NCBI GenBank assembly: GCA_036504595.1
Contig: DASXUX010000105.1
Span: 22,662-86,661 of the forward strand
Source: DASXUX01 sp036504595
GTDB taxonomy: Bacteria > Planctomycetota > SZUA-567 > H5-PLA8
DNA length: 64,000 bases
Direction of reading: 5' to 3'
The notes beneath the pieces were generated by a model. The model was not told the origin of the DNA. It made no database searches and saw nothing but the letters and a program-made list of their open reading frames with translations. The translations under genes and the position numbers were made by a program. Below, piece by piece: positions 1-8,835 of this stretch (positions are counted from its first letter, which is position 1; each line of letters opens with the position of its first letter).

Positions 1-1056
1 CGCCTCATTGCTGTAGGGCGCGCAGTCGGGAGTCAACGGTTGGCCGGCCAATTCTCGCGACACCCATAGACCATCCGTGAGTCCCTGGGGAAGCGCTTCG
101 TGAGCCGCCGCGATCAGGGGACCGGCGGTCGCGCCGTACGTGTCACTGTCGTAGCCCACCATCGCCACCCACCCCAACACATTGGGGCCGCGCTGTTGGA
201 ACACTTCTGCTGGAAAGCCGTCCGGGACGGGAAACGGATCCGCCGTCAGACTCCAGTGCAGCGCCCATACCGCTATCTGCAGAGTCAACAGACAGTACCC
301 TTGTCCAATGCTGAAGTCCGATTCAAATGGATTGAATGAATGCGGATTCCAGTCGGCAGACAGAAATGTCTCGAACGCCCCTGGCAAACGGGCGGCGACC
401 GTGCGACGCCAGGAAAGCACCTGCTCATCTCTCGTCTCGCGCAGCCAACCGTTGAACGCGTCTCTAAACGCCGTCGGCCAAGTACCATCCATGCGGCCGG
501 GATCCCTGAGCTGCGCCCAGATCAAGTAGGACTGCGCTGCGCAACAGATCGCAGGCAGCGGTGCAAAGTGGGTCATCAGCCCATGCTTGATGGAGATAGC
601 ATACACTTCCCCAAGGTCGGTGGTCATGCCGGGCACGACGCCGTTGCGCATCAGGGAGCCGTTGGCGGCATTGTCCGGATTGCCGCGGTAGTCGGCCAAT
701 GCTCCTTCGTACCACGGCGTGCCGCGGGCGATGGCGGCAAGCGTGCGACTCGTGGTCCCGCCGATGTCCTTGGGACCGCTATGCATCCAGGCGACAAAAC
801 GCCTGCCGACATCGGCGCCATCGAAATGCCCTAGAGTCTTGAAGGACCGATGGAGGCAAAGAGCCATTTCCGTATCGTCGGTCGGTTGTCCGCGACGCCA
901 GCCGAAGCCGCCGCCGCCGACTTGGCGAAGAGGCCATCCATCATGCCGATTCCGCTCGTAGATCGACGGAATGGAGTGCCGGCTGGCGAACTCGCTGGTT
1001 GCCCCCAGGGAATCGCCCGCGGCAAGGCCCAACAGCAACCGGTCAATTGCGTCCAT
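1..1056 (-). CDS. ADP-ribosylglycohydrolase family protein (3' end outside window)
   Basis: The frame is open from an ATG at 1056 to the window edge, giving 352 codons without a stop. The N-terminus reads as a classic ADP-ribosylglycohydrolase (DraG/ARH fold): an LLLGLAAGDSLGA-like opening, then GQPTDDTEMAL, the metal-binding TDD motif, then NGSLMRNGVVPG, and near the end GYDSDTYGA, matching the second metal site (D-S-D-T). Such enzymes remove ADP-ribose from proteins or nucleic acids or open related glycosidic bonds. The gene starts 11 bases after the stop of the Nudix gene, so the two are likely co-transcribed: one releases ADP-ribose and the other could cleave it. Confident in family; the exact substrate is unknown. 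Confidence 0.9.
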   Translation of the reverse strand, partial: MDAIDRLLLGLAAGDSLGATSEFASRHSIPSIYERNRHDGWPLRQVGGGGFGWRRGQPTDDTEMALCLHRSFKTLGHFDGADVGRRFVAWMHSGPKDIGGTTSRTLAAIARGTPWYEGALADYRGNPDNAANGSLMRNGVVPGMTTDLGEVYAISIKHGLMTHFAPLPAICCAAQSYLIWAQLRDPGRMDGTWPTAFRDAFNGWLRETRDEQVLSWRRTVAARLPGAFETFLSADWNPHSFNPFESDFSIGQGYCLLTLQIAVWALHWSLTADPFPVPDGFPAEVFQQRGPNVLGWVAMVGYDSDTYGATAGPLIAAAHEALPQGLTDGLWVSRELAGQPLTPDCAPYSNEA

Positions 1057-1067
1057 GCCCGCACCCT

Positions 1068-1613
1068 TCAGCGTCTCTGTCCGGAAGGTGTCACCTGCTG
1101 TAGCCACCAAAGCGCGGCATGAATCTTGTGGTCTATGAGCGTGCCCTTCGCGGCGCACTCACCAAGCCACTTTCCGATCGAAGTCGTCGGCACCCGGTGC
1201 AGGGTAATCCGTTCGTTTTCGATGCCCCCGCCCCCACCAACTTTCGTCAGGCCTTCCGCCAAAACTAATGTAACGACTTCCTCTGTGAGACCCGCGGAGG
1301 ATGGACCGCGCGCGAGCACATTCAGGTGCGTGGCCCGATAGCCGGTTTCCTCTTCAAGTTCGCGTTGGGCTGCAGTCAGCAGATCCTCCGCGTCCACATC
1401 GCCGACCAGTCCTGCAGGCAGCTCGATTACTGGACAGTTCACCGGGGGGCGATATTGCTCGACCAGTAACAGTTCGCCCTCCTCCGTAACGGCAACGATC
1501 CCGACTACGTCCTTGGCTTGGTTGCGGCGAACGAACTCCCATCCGTCGATATGAACCATCGAAATATGGCGTCCGGCAAATAGAGTCTCAACTGTCGGTG
1601 GAGTAGTGCTCAT
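1068..1613 (-). CDS. Nudix hydrolase, ADP-ribose pyrophosphatase-like
   Basis: This 181-residue protein carries a Nudix box ending in RELEEETGY, with the upstream glutamate at the expected spacing. The region before it (LLLVEQYRPP, IELPAGLVG) is typical of the ADP-ribose/NDP-sugar pyrophosphatase branch, which splits ADP-ribose to AMP and ribose 5-phosphate. The ATG at 1613 has a purine-rich ribosome site (GAGAGGGGA) a few bases upstream. The next gene downstream is an ADP-ribosylglycohydrolase, which supports a role in ADP-ribose recycling (inference). The gene is divergent from the ligase unit starting near 1799. Confidence 0.88.
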   Translation of the reverse strand: MSTTPPTVETLFAGRHISMVHIDGWEFVRRNQAKDVVGIVAVTEEGELLLVEQYRPPVNCPVIELPAGLVGDVDAEDLLTAAQRELEEETGYRATHLNVLARGPSSAGLTEEVVTLVLAEGLTKVGGGGGIENERITLHRVPTTSIGKWLGECAAKGTLIDHKIHAALWWLQQVTPSGQRR

Positions 1614-1798
1614 GGCAGGTATCCCCTCTCTCGTTAGTTGTAAACGTCATGATTGAGCATTGAAAGGGCATATGCGGGCCGCCGAGGAAGCAGCAGGTGG
1701 CCCGAGCAGAAGTTCGGCAAATCCGCTTTGAACTAGAAGAATGCCTGACATATATTGCCGGAGATCCGTTTTACGCACTCGCCGCCATCGGGGGCTTT

Positions 1799-2422
1799 AT
1801 GGCTAAGCCGCTGGTCTTCCGCTTCAAGGACGCCGATCTGCCCGTCCAGCTTCAAAAAGTGGACCGCGATAGGCTCTACGGTTTCATCCGCACCGAGGCA
1901 CTCGACGCGGACGGCCGCCCGTGCCGCTTGGCCACTCTCGCCGACGATGGCCGGACGCTGATCTCTTCAGGCGGGACGGCCATTGCCTCGCTTTCGCAGG
2001 AAGGCGAATGGCTCGACCGCGGCAAGTTGAAAGCCGTTGATCCCGAAGGACATGACGTGACGCGTGTGGCGTCCAGCTACGAAGCCCCCGTCTCGCTCAC
2101 TGTAACGGCCACGATAGACGAGTTCCTGACGCATAACGTCAAAGCCGCCTACCAGGTGGCGGGCGTGACCGGCAGCCTTCCGGATGCGCTGCTGAAAGAA
2201 CTCAAAGCAGGCAAGATCTTCTCCTTCCCGTATTCGTATCGCGGCGGGCTGGCGGCGGATGTTGGCTTCCTGCTTACGAATGCGGAGGGCGAAGTCTTTC
2301 TGTTGCTGGGCACACCGACCAAACTCCACTTTGTCGGGCTCGAACAAGCCTCGGCGCTGACGGAAGAAGAGCCGGCGGCGGAAGAGGAAGGCGAGGACTC
2401 TGTCGACTTTGGAATGATGTAG
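1799..2422 (+). CDS. Uncharacterised protein, first gene of DNA-ligase unit
   Basis: About 207 residues if translation starts at the ATG at 1799 (MAKPLVFRFKDADLPV). The frame extends upstream to a GTG at 1697, but the added 34 residues look unlike protein and the ATG is preceded by a GGGGG run. The N-terminal half contains FKDADLPVQLQKVDRDRLYG, a conserved-looking segment; the C-terminus is very acidic (EEEPAAEEEGEDS) and ends in an aromatic/Met tail. I recognise no domain, signal peptide or membrane helix. It sits 24 bases before the next gene and in the same direction as the DNA ligase, so it probably acts with it. Confidence 0.6.
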   Translation: MAKPLVFRFKDADLPVQLQKVDRDRLYGFIRTEALDADGRPCRLATLADDGRTLISSGGTAIASLSQEGEWLDRGKLKAVDPEGHDVTRVASSYEAPVSLTVTATIDEFLTHNVKAAYQVAGVTGSLPDALLKELKAGKIFSFPYSYRGGLAADVGFLLTNAEGEVFLLLGTPTKLHFVGLEQASALTEEEPAAEEEGEDSVDFGMM

Positions 2423-2446
2423 GACGACCAGGAGGGAGTACACGAC

Positions 2447-3184
2447 ATGGGCTCGATCAACATAGCCAACAGCAAGAGCCGCGATGCCGTCGTCACTACC
2501 GAAAGCGCCCGTGCTCCGATCCGCATTCGCTGGCTCGATGAGAAGGGCCGTTCGGTGCGGCCGGTCCGCATTCTCAGAGGAACACTGGACCGCGGCATTG
2601 ATGCCCTCGTCAAAAAAGCGGGAGCACTGGAGAAAGTCTCGGCGCTCCTGGTTAAGGAGGATCCCGAAGTTGATCCTGAGACTTACGGCTCGTTCCTAAG
2701 CGAGACGGCGCGCGTCTATGTGAATCCCGATGGCCAGATGGTGCATGCCGTCCAGGAATTCGAGATCGTGCACAATCCTGATGGAACCGTGAAGGAACGC
2801 CGTCCGAGCAAGGTGACGCAGCCGAACATCGCCACAGAGACGGCGCTCAAGTGGTCGGGCAAGCTCTTCAAGAAGGCGGAGGTATTCAACAAGTTCGTTT
2901 TCGCCGCCAAGGTCCAGATCGTTCATATCAACGGCATCACCTACGACTTTCTGTTCGGTATGGCCAAAGAACTGGCCGAAAAAGACAGTCTGATGATGCT
3001 CGGTGCCGGCCCCAAGGGCGCTCTGCCTCTGGTCTTCCAGCGCGGCGGCACGCCGTATCGAGGTTTCTTGGAAGGCCGCGTGCAGGGCGAGCAGTACATG
3101 CTGATTCTGCATCTCTCCAATATGGAACTGAAAGCACCGCCGCCGTTGGCAGCCGCCGGTGCAACCGATGGCAGCAAGGCGTGA
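2447..3184 (+). CDS. Uncharacterised protein, second gene of DNA-ligase unit
   Basis: A 245-residue soluble protein beginning at an ATG with a good GGAGGGA ribosome site. No known catalytic motif is visible. The middle (residues about 85-150) is mixed polar and the C-terminal third has a hydrophobic, beta-rich pattern (HINGITYDFLFGMA, GAGPKGALPLVFQRGGTPYRGF). It is sandwiched between another unknown protein and an ATP-dependent DNA ligase with 12-24-base gaps, implying one transcript. Function unknown; it could be a partner of the ligase or part of a small repair or conflict module. Confidence 0.65.
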   Translation: MGSINIANSKSRDAVVTTESARAPIRIRWLDEKGRSVRPVRILRGTLDRGIDALVKKAGALEKVSALLVKEDPEVDPETYGSFLSETARVYVNPDGQMVHAVQEFEIVHNPDGTVKERRPSKVTQPNIATETALKWSGKLFKKAEVFNKFVFAAKVQIVHINGITYDFLFGMAKELAEKDSLMMLGAGPKGALPLVFQRGGTPYRGFLEGRVQGEQYMLILHLSNMELKAPPPLAAAGATDGSKA

Positions 3185-3196
3185 GGAGGGTAACGC

Positions 3197-4678
3197 ATGG
3201 TCGCTCTTGTAGATCGCTCGCGGCTCGAAACCAAGCTGGGTGGCTTCGCATCCGGACCTTCCGCGGCGCTCACCGACTCGTCGCTCTGGGCCAAAGCACA
3301 GGAATATCGGCGCACAACCGCTGCGCGCATGGTTGCGCTGGACAAGGACGAGATCAAGACCAAGCTGCCCGCTGGCGACTTCCATCTCTCGCGAAAAGTT
3401 GACGGCGAATTCAACTTGCTGGCCTTCGACGGCACGGACGCCCTGTTGGTAAATCCTGGCGGCACGGTGCGTGTTGGACTGCCGCTGCTAGAGGAAGCCG
3501 CGAAGCTGCTGAGCAAAGGCGGCGCGAAGACGGCGCTCATTGCCGGCGAATTGTACTATCGGCGGCCCGACGGCGGACGGGAACGCGTCCACGACGTAAG
3601 TCGCGTTGCACGGCAGCCCTCGTCGCCCGATGAACTGGGCGGCCTGCGTTTCGCCGTCTTCGATGTCCTCGAGTTGGACGGCAAGCCGGTGGCGGGCGCG
3701 TTCCACGAGACGTGGAAGAAGATCGAGAAGTTCTTCAAGGGCGGCATCCGGGTCGGCCCCGTTGAGTCGCTGGCGGTCAAGGACGCCGCCGCCGTGCAGA
3801 AACAGTTCGATTCGTGGGTGGAAGGCGAGGGCTCGGAAGGCCTTGTGGTGCGCAGCGACGTGGCAGGCAGTTTCAAGATCAAGCCGCGGCGCTCGCTGGA
3901 CTGCGTCGTGGTGGGCTTCACGGAGGGCGCAGACGACCGCGCGGGGATGCTGCACGACGCGCTGATTGCCTTGATGCGCGACGAGGGTACATTCCACATT
4001 CTGGGCCGAGTCGGCGGCGGATTCTCCGAGGACGAACGGCGCGGCTTCCTGTCGGACCTGAAGGACTTGGCTGTTGAGAGCGACTATGCGGAGGTGAATC
4101 CGGAGCACGTAGCTTACCGGATGGTCAAGCCCGAGTGGATCGTTGAGGTCAGCGTGCTGGACCTGATTTCGCAGACGACGCGTGGCGCCAGCATTGACCG
4201 GATGGTCCTGAACTGGAACGGTAAGTCGAGCCGCTATGAAGCTCTGCGACGCCTGCCGCTGGCCAGCCCGATCTCGCCTCAGTTCGTCCGGCGCCGCGAG
4301 GACAAAACAGTGCGTCCGTCGGACCTTCGTTTGGCGCAGGTGGCAGATCGTGTGGAAGTGCCATACGCCGAGAAGGACTCCCGTACCCTGACGCTACCCA
4401 AGAGTCAGGTCCTGAAGCGCGAGGTCTACACCAAAGTGCTGAAGGGCAACACGATGGTGCGTAAGCTGCTCTTGTGGAAGACCAACAAGGAGAATGAGGG
4501 CGCTGTAGGCGGCCTGTCCAAGTACCCGGCCTATGTGGTGCACTACACGGACTTCAGTCCGAATCGAAAGGACCCGCTGGACAGCGAACTGCGCGTCTCA
4601 AACTCGCTGCCGCAGATCGAAGCGTTGTACCAGGAGCTGCTGACGGAATCTACCGGCCGAGGTTGGACAAAGGCATAG
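3197..4678 (+). CDS. ATP-dependent DNA ligase-like protein
   Basis: The 493-residue product has the nucleotidyltransferase motifs of ATP-dependent polynucleotide ligases: motif I KVDG with the likely adenylated Lys67, motif III FAVFDVLELDG near residue 155, motif IV EGLVVRS near 213 and motif V FKIKPR shortly after, followed by an OB-like domain. The C-terminal extension (about residues 350-493) is longer than in minimal ligases and I do not recognise it. Such enzymes seal nicks through an enzyme-AMP intermediate. The gene is third in a tight plus-strand unit with two unknown proteins, which suggests a specialised role rather than the replicative NAD-dependent ligase. Confidence 0.85.
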   Translation: MVALVDRSRLETKLGGFASGPSAALTDSSLWAKAQEYRRTTAARMVALDKDEIKTKLPAGDFHLSRKVDGEFNLLAFDGTDALLVNPGGTVRVGLPLLEEAAKLLSKGGAKTALIAGELYYRRPDGGRERVHDVSRVARQPSSPDELGGLRFAVFDVLELDGKPVAGAFHETWKKIEKFFKGGIRVGPVESLAVKDAAAVQKQFDSWVEGEGSEGLVVRSDVAGSFKIKPRRSLDCVVVGFTEGADDRAGMLHDALIALMRDEGTFHILGRVGGGFSEDERRGFLSDLKDLAVESDYAEVNPEHVAYRMVKPEWIVEVSVLDLISQTTRGASIDRMVLNWNGKSSRYEALRRLPLASPISPQFVRRREDKTVRPSDLRLAQVADRVEVPYAEKDSRTLTLPKSQVLKREVYTKVLKGNTMVRKLLLWKTNKENEGAVGGLSKYPAYVVHYTDFSPNRKDPLDSELRVSNSLPQIEALYQELLTESTGRGWTKA

Positions 4679-5177
4679 CCGGCGCTGAAGGCAATGAGGT
4701 CGCCGCTCCGGTTGCTGCGATGGTTCCGCAGCCCTGGACGACGCGGGAATACATCCTGAAGGCGCTGGCCGCGGCCAAGGCGGAGATCGAGCTGCTGGAG
4801 AGGTAGTACTCGAAGTAGTCGAGGCGGCTTGGACGACCCTCTGCCAAGGGACGGCCGGTCCAAAGTGCCCCAAGGAAAGCCTCCAGAGGTTCTACCCCCG
4901 GGTAAAATTGCCGGGCCGACTCGGCGGCTTTGGCCGTAAATTTCATTCCCGCGCGAGTTGCGGCTGGACCGCGGCGGCCTTTGTCGCAGGCGGACACGCC
5001 GAGCTCGTTCGTGCCGGTGCCGCTACATGATCTCGCGTTTCAGAGATTCCCAATCCGGCCGGAGTTTGACCTCTCGGCCGAGGATGCTAGCGAATCATGC
5101 TTGTTTGCGCTTCACCCTCTTGGCATTCGGCTTGAGATCACGTATGTTAGACATGTCACTAACCGGGAGGCGACAAT
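4679..5177 (+). other. 500-base gap with one possible mini-ORF
   Basis: No convincing gene. A 28-residue frame from the ATG at 4720 to the TAG at 4806 (MVPQPWTTREYILKAL...) looks helical and protein-like, and lies directly after the ligase stop in another frame. It may be a small peptide or a decayed C-terminal extension of the ligase. The rest, 4807-5177, shows no coding signal I trust. Confidence 0.35.
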
Positions 5178-5474
5178 ATGTATCGTCACGGCGATGTCCT
5201 CATTGAAGCAGTGACCGAGATCCCGAATGGTGCCCGCAAACTACCCGACTGCACCTTGGCCCAAGGCGAGTTGACCGGCCACAGCCACCGAGTAGCTCAG
5301 GCCGACGCGGCGGAGTTGTACGAATCGAGTGGCGTGTTGTTTCTGCGCGTGATCAAGGAGCAAGCGACCATCGTCCATCAGGAACATAAACAAATCGATT
5401 TGCCGCAGGGGCTCTACCGGGTGTGGCGACAGCGCGAATATTCGCCTGAGGAAATCCGCATCGTCCGTGATTAG
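5178..5474 (+). CDS. Small conserved protein coupled to a DUF6745-like gene
   Basis: A 98-residue protein opening with MYRHGDVLIEAV and containing GELTGHSHRV, ATIVHQEHKQIDLP and YRVWRQREYSPEE. These match my memory of a small uncharacterised family that usually sits just upstream of a leucine-rich DUF6745-type protein. The start has a GGGAGG ribosome site. Its stop overlaps the GTG start of the next gene by 8 bases, which indicates translational coupling. Two His-containing segments (GHSH, HQEH) could bind metal or form a small beta-barrel, but this is inference. Function unknown. Confidence 0.75.
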   Translation: MYRHGDVLIEAVTEIPNGARKLPDCTLAQGELTGHSHRVAQADAAELYESSGVLFLRVIKEQATIVHQEHKQIDLPQGLYRVWRQREYSPEEIRIVRD

Positions 5475-6660
5475 CCGCTTTGTTCCGCTGCGCTGCTTGC
5501 TGCGTTGGGCTGCCGGTGTCTTCGCGGGCGGCTCGACCCTTGGCCGGCCGGCGCCAATCCGCCCGGAGGTCCCCATCAAGCGCCCATCTCCGAAAGCGTG
5601 GAACACCCGCGCGCTCAAATTGCGGGACAACGGCAAGAGCATTTCCGTGGACTATGACGACGAGAGCCTTGTCTTACCGGCGACCGCCCCGATCACAACA
5701 CTTCGGACCCTTCCAAATGGCCTGCATTCGTTCAAAGTAGATCTCAGTGGATGCCGAGCCCTCGAACGCCTGCCGGACGGCCTGGAAGCCCGGCATTTGA
5801 TCTTGAACGGATGCTTGGCCCTGCGCGAGCTGCCATCGGGCCTGTGCTGCTATCACCTTGAGGCAAACAGCAGCGGCCTGAGATCGCTTCCCGATGATCT
5901 GCAAGTCGAGTATCGCATCGATCTGGCGGACTGCCGCGAACTGAGCAGCTTGCCTGCCGGATTGGCGCCGTGCGCACTGAACCTGCGAAACTGCACAAAG
6001 CTGACCGCACTTCCTAAAGGCCTTGACGTGCGGTTCCTGGACATCAGCGGTTGCGGTGTGCTGATCGATTGGCCCGAGACTGCAATAGTTTCGACGGGGC
6101 GCCTGCTTATGCGCGGATGCATGGGCCTAAGAAGATTCCCGCCGCACATCCGTTCTCTCAGCCACCTGGATATTTGTGACTGCCCGCGGCTTCGCGAGTT
6201 GCCAGAAGGACTGGAAATCGGAAATTGGCTCGACCTCGCCAACACGGAACTCAAAGGGCTGCCAAATTCCCTCCAGGGCGTGTCACTGCGCTGGCGCGGC
6301 GTTCCGATCGAGAGCCGCATCGCGTTTCATCCGGAAACGATCACAGTCCAGGAGATTCTGCGCCAGCAAAACGCGGAACTCCGGCGCGTGCTGCTGGAGC
6401 GCTATGGCTTCAGCCGCTTTATGCAGGAGGCGAAAGCAGAGCTGCTCGACAAGGACAGCGACCCGGGCGGTGAGCGGCGGCTGCTGCGAGTGAAACTCGA
6501 GGGCGACGAGGACCTGGTCTGCGTCTCCTTCGTCTGTCCTTCGACGGGTCGGCAGTACATCACGCGTGTCCCGCCGGATATGGCGACTTGCCAACAAGCA
6601 GTTGCGTGGATGGCCGGCTTTGATGATCCGAAGCATTACCGCCCGCTGATCGAAACTTGA
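5467..6660 (+). CDS. Leucine-rich repeat protein with DUF6745-like C-terminus
   Basis: 397 residues from a GTG overlapping the previous gene. Residues about 75-270 are short leucine-rich repeats of a degenerate bacterial type (repeated L..LP.GL...L.L..C units, many with Cys at the turn). The C-terminal 100 residues (RRVLLERYGFSRFMQEA, RLLRVKLEGDEDLVCV, YITRVPPDMATCQQAVAWM) resemble the DUF6745 domain found at the end of many bacterial repeat proteins. Probably a cytoplasmic recognition or scaffold protein. The last 101 bases overlap, on the opposite strand, the end of the STM4011-like gene, so the two operons converge. Confidence 0.8.
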   Translation: MISRFVPLRCLLRWAAGVFAGGSTLGRPAPIRPEVPIKRPSPKAWNTRALKLRDNGKSISVDYDDESLVLPATAPITTLRTLPNGLHSFKVDLSGCRALERLPDGLEARHLILNGCLALRELPSGLCCYHLEANSSGLRSLPDDLQVEYRIDLADCRELSSLPAGLAPCALNLRNCTKLTALPKGLDVRFLDISGCGVLIDWPETAIVSTGRLLMRGCMGLRRFPPHIRSLSHLDICDCPRLRELPEGLEIGNWLDLANTELKGLPNSLQGVSLRWRGVPIESRIAFHPETITVQEILRQQNAELRRVLLERYGFSRFMQEAKAELLDKDSDPGGERRLLRVKLEGDEDLVCVSFVCPSTGRQYITRVPPDMATCQQAVAWMAGFDDPKHYRPLIET

Positions 6661-7525
6661 GCGCATCGGGCCAGCCATCCGGAATCCGCTCCAGCAGGCC
6701 AGCGCCGAACACTTCGCACAAATTCAAATAATCGAGATGGACATAGCCGATGTGGCAGCCACACATCGGCGCTGGGCAAGGGCTCTCTTTCAGGCAGGCT
6801 GGAAAACCCGCTTTGTAGATGTTGCCGAGGATCTCTGGCACGAAATGGCAGCGGCGCATGTTGCCATCTCCGTCCACGGAGACCACCTGATTCCCGCAGC
6901 GACAACTGCGTCCGGCGCTCGAGTGCCCGAGAGTGTTGAGTGGAAAGAGCGAATCAACCTCGCTGAATTCCTTGACCTGCGCCGCAGAGTAGTAGTTGCC
7001 GCGATCCTTGTACGCGTTAATCCACAGGTAGACTTCCGGCGGCAGCGCGGCACGCAAAGCCATGATTTCAGCCGCGTTCTCCAGCAACCCGACCACGCCG
7101 ACGCTGTAGCGGATGCCCAGTGCAGTTAGGCGGCCGCATTGGGCCACAAAAGACGCACGCGACACCTGTCCGGGATGGTACGTCGTCCACAGCGCGACCT
7201 TCCCCGCGGGGGCGTACTCAAGCCAATCCAATGAGCCCGAGAGATTCGTCTGCGCGGCGACCTTTCTGATCTGCGGCAGAGCCGCCAGGCGGAGAATCGC
7301 CTCCTGATAAGCTTTGTGTATTAGCGCTTCGCCCCAGGGCGTGAAGAAGAAGGAGAGCGCATCACCCCCGCGCGACTCAACCCAGTTCACCAGTCGAGCC
7401 AGCTTGGCGGCATCCACATCGACATCCGCAGCGTTCGGCGGGCGCTTTGAAAACGGACAGTACCAGCAACCGTAGTTGCAGCTGGCCAGCGGCCCGCGAT
7501 ACAAAATCGTAAGCGTCAGCTCCAC
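6560..7525 (-). CDS. STM4011-family radical SAM protein
   Basis: The start is most likely the GTG at 7525, overlapping the end of the upstream gene by 10 bases; a longer frame exists but would run deep into that gene. The protein (321 residues) has CNYGCWYC near the N-terminus, the C-X3-C-X2-C motif binding the radical SAM [4Fe-4S] cluster. The C-terminal third is Cys-rich (CRCGNQVV, MRRCHFVPEILGNI, CPAPMCGC, NLCEVFG), as in SPASM-type enzymes with auxiliary clusters. It is the last gene of a seven-gene operon matching the STM4011-STM4015 cluster of enterobacteria and many soil bacteria. Substrate unknown. Confidence 0.88.
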   Translation of the reverse strand: MELTLTILYRGPLASCNYGCWYCPFSKRPPNAADVDVDAAKLARLVNWVESRGGDALSFFFTPWGEALIHKAYQEAILRLAALPQIRKVAAQTNLSGSLDWLEYAPAGKVALWTTYHPGQVSRASFVAQCGRLTALGIRYSVGVVGLLENAAEIMALRAALPPEVYLWINAYKDRGNYYSAAQVKEFSEVDSLFPLNTLGHSSAGRSCRCGNQVVSVDGDGNMRRCHFVPEILGNIYKAGFPACLKESPCPAPMCGCHIGYVHLDYLNLCEVFGAGLLERIPDGWPDALKFRSAGGNASDHQSRPSTQLLVGKSPYPAGHA

Positions 7526-8835
7526 TGGAACGACTCCATGAGCTTTCGGACTTTGCCAGAGTACAGCCACGGCCCGATAACATCTGACTTGTCGATCCCA
7601 GGCTGGGTCAGGTGAAGTCGCCCGTCTTCTTCGCGCGCCAGCCCGCGTTCGCTCAAAATTCGCAGCTCGCGGAAATCAGCGATCGCCTCCAAGTCGAAAC
7701 GATCGCGGTACGCTTGCAGAAACAAGCCATCTATCATCAGCAGCGACTGGATCAGGTAACGCCGGCGCTGGTCTTCCGCGTCGAGCTGATAACCGTAGCT
7801 CGCCACCTCAAACTCGCGCTCTGTCCTGTCTGCATAATCTTTCAGAACACTACGCACTCCGTTACAGCTCACCGCGTATGGCCACGAGTAATGCAGCGCT
7901 CGCGTGTAAGAGCGCGCGCCGCAACCTAAGCCGATCATCCCATCTTCCTGGCAGCAGTACTGAGGCGCACGCGAAGACTCCGCTGCGCGAAGCTGAAACA
8001 TGCGCATTGAAATCTGCCGGTAGCCGGCGGCACAAAGAATGTCGCGTCCCATCCCATAAAGCTGCTGCCGGATGTCCGGCCAGAAGGAATTGCTTTGCCC
8101 CATCGCTGTCCGTGGCCGGACGTACAGTGGGTAAAGGTAGAGCTCCTCCGGCTGGTACATGAGTGCGCCACGAAGCGATTCCGTCCATGTTTGCGGGCAT
8201 TGGCCAGGCAAGCCATAGATGAGATCCACGTTCAGTACGCTGAACTGCAGTTCTTTGGCGGTGGTGAGCGCCGCATGAGCATCACGAGCATTTTCCCGCC
8301 GGCCAACGGCTGCGTTTTCAGCATTGATGAAGCTCTGCACGCCCAGGCTCAGCCGGGATACGCCAAGCTGTCTCAATAGTGCCAGCTTGGTGCGGGTGGC
8401 CGTGGCCGGCGATGTTTCGACCGAGCACGGCACGCTGTCGGGTGCAAGACCAAGAGTGTTCCTTGCCAGATGGAACAGACGCTCGAGCTCCCGTTCCGAG
8501 AGCAGCGTTGGTGTGCCGCCACCAATGGCCATTCGGGCAACCGAGAACTCACCAAGTGCCTTTTGCGTTGCCTGTGCCTGCCGCTGGAGCGCACCTAGGT
8601 ACACGTCGATGAACTCTCTGTTCAACTCAGCTTGGCTGAAAAGATTGCAGTAACCGCAGCGCGACTGGCAGAATGGAATATGAAAGTAGAGGAGCAGCGA
8701 AGTTCGCCTCTCCGATGCCCAGAGCTGATCGAGCCGGACGGAATGCGGCAGAACGCGATGCGCAGTCTTGTGTGGGTACGAGTAGGCATATCCCTGATAA
8801 GCGTCGCCTGCGAGAAGGGTGTCCAGTTCAGTCAC
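7516..8835 (-). CDS. STM4012-family radical SAM protein (HemN-like)
   Basis: I place the start at the GTG at 8835, which overlaps the TGA of the upstream hydrolase by four bases (GTGA), giving 439 residues. HIPFCQSRCGYCNLF is the radical SAM cluster motif in the form used by HemN/oxygen-independent coproporphyrinogen oxidase relatives. AIGGGTPTLL and SRLSLGVQSF are further HemN-like signatures. HemN relatives include many non-haem enzymes, and in this cluster the partner genes point to an unknown modification rather than haem synthesis. Tight overlaps on both sides indicate one operon. Confidence 0.88.
   Translation of the reverse strand: MTELDTLLAGDAYQGYAYSYPHKTAHRVLPHSVRLDQLWASERRTSLLLYFHIPFCQSRCGYCNLFSQAELNREFIDVYLGALQRQAQATQKALGEFSVARMAIGGGTPTLLSERELERLFHLARNTLGLAPDSVPCSVETSPATATRTKLALLRQLGVSRLSLGVQSFINAENAAVGRRENARDAHAALTTAKELQFSVLNVDLIYGLPGQCPQTWTESLRGALMYQPEELYLYPLYVRPRTAMGQSNSFWPDIRQQLYGMGRDILCAAGYRQISMRMFQLRAAESSRAPQYCCQEDGMIGLGCGARSYTRALHYSWPYAVSCNGVRSVLKDYADRTEREFEVASYGYQLDAEDQRRRYLIQSLLMIDGLFLQAYRDRFDLEAIADFRELRILSERGLAREEDGRLHLTQPGIDKSDVIGPWLYSGKVRKLMESFQWS

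Noticed and set aside
2696..3385. Minus-strand 229-residue frame
   Set aside because: Opposes the second gene of the ligase unit and spans an operon junction; composition is shadow-like.
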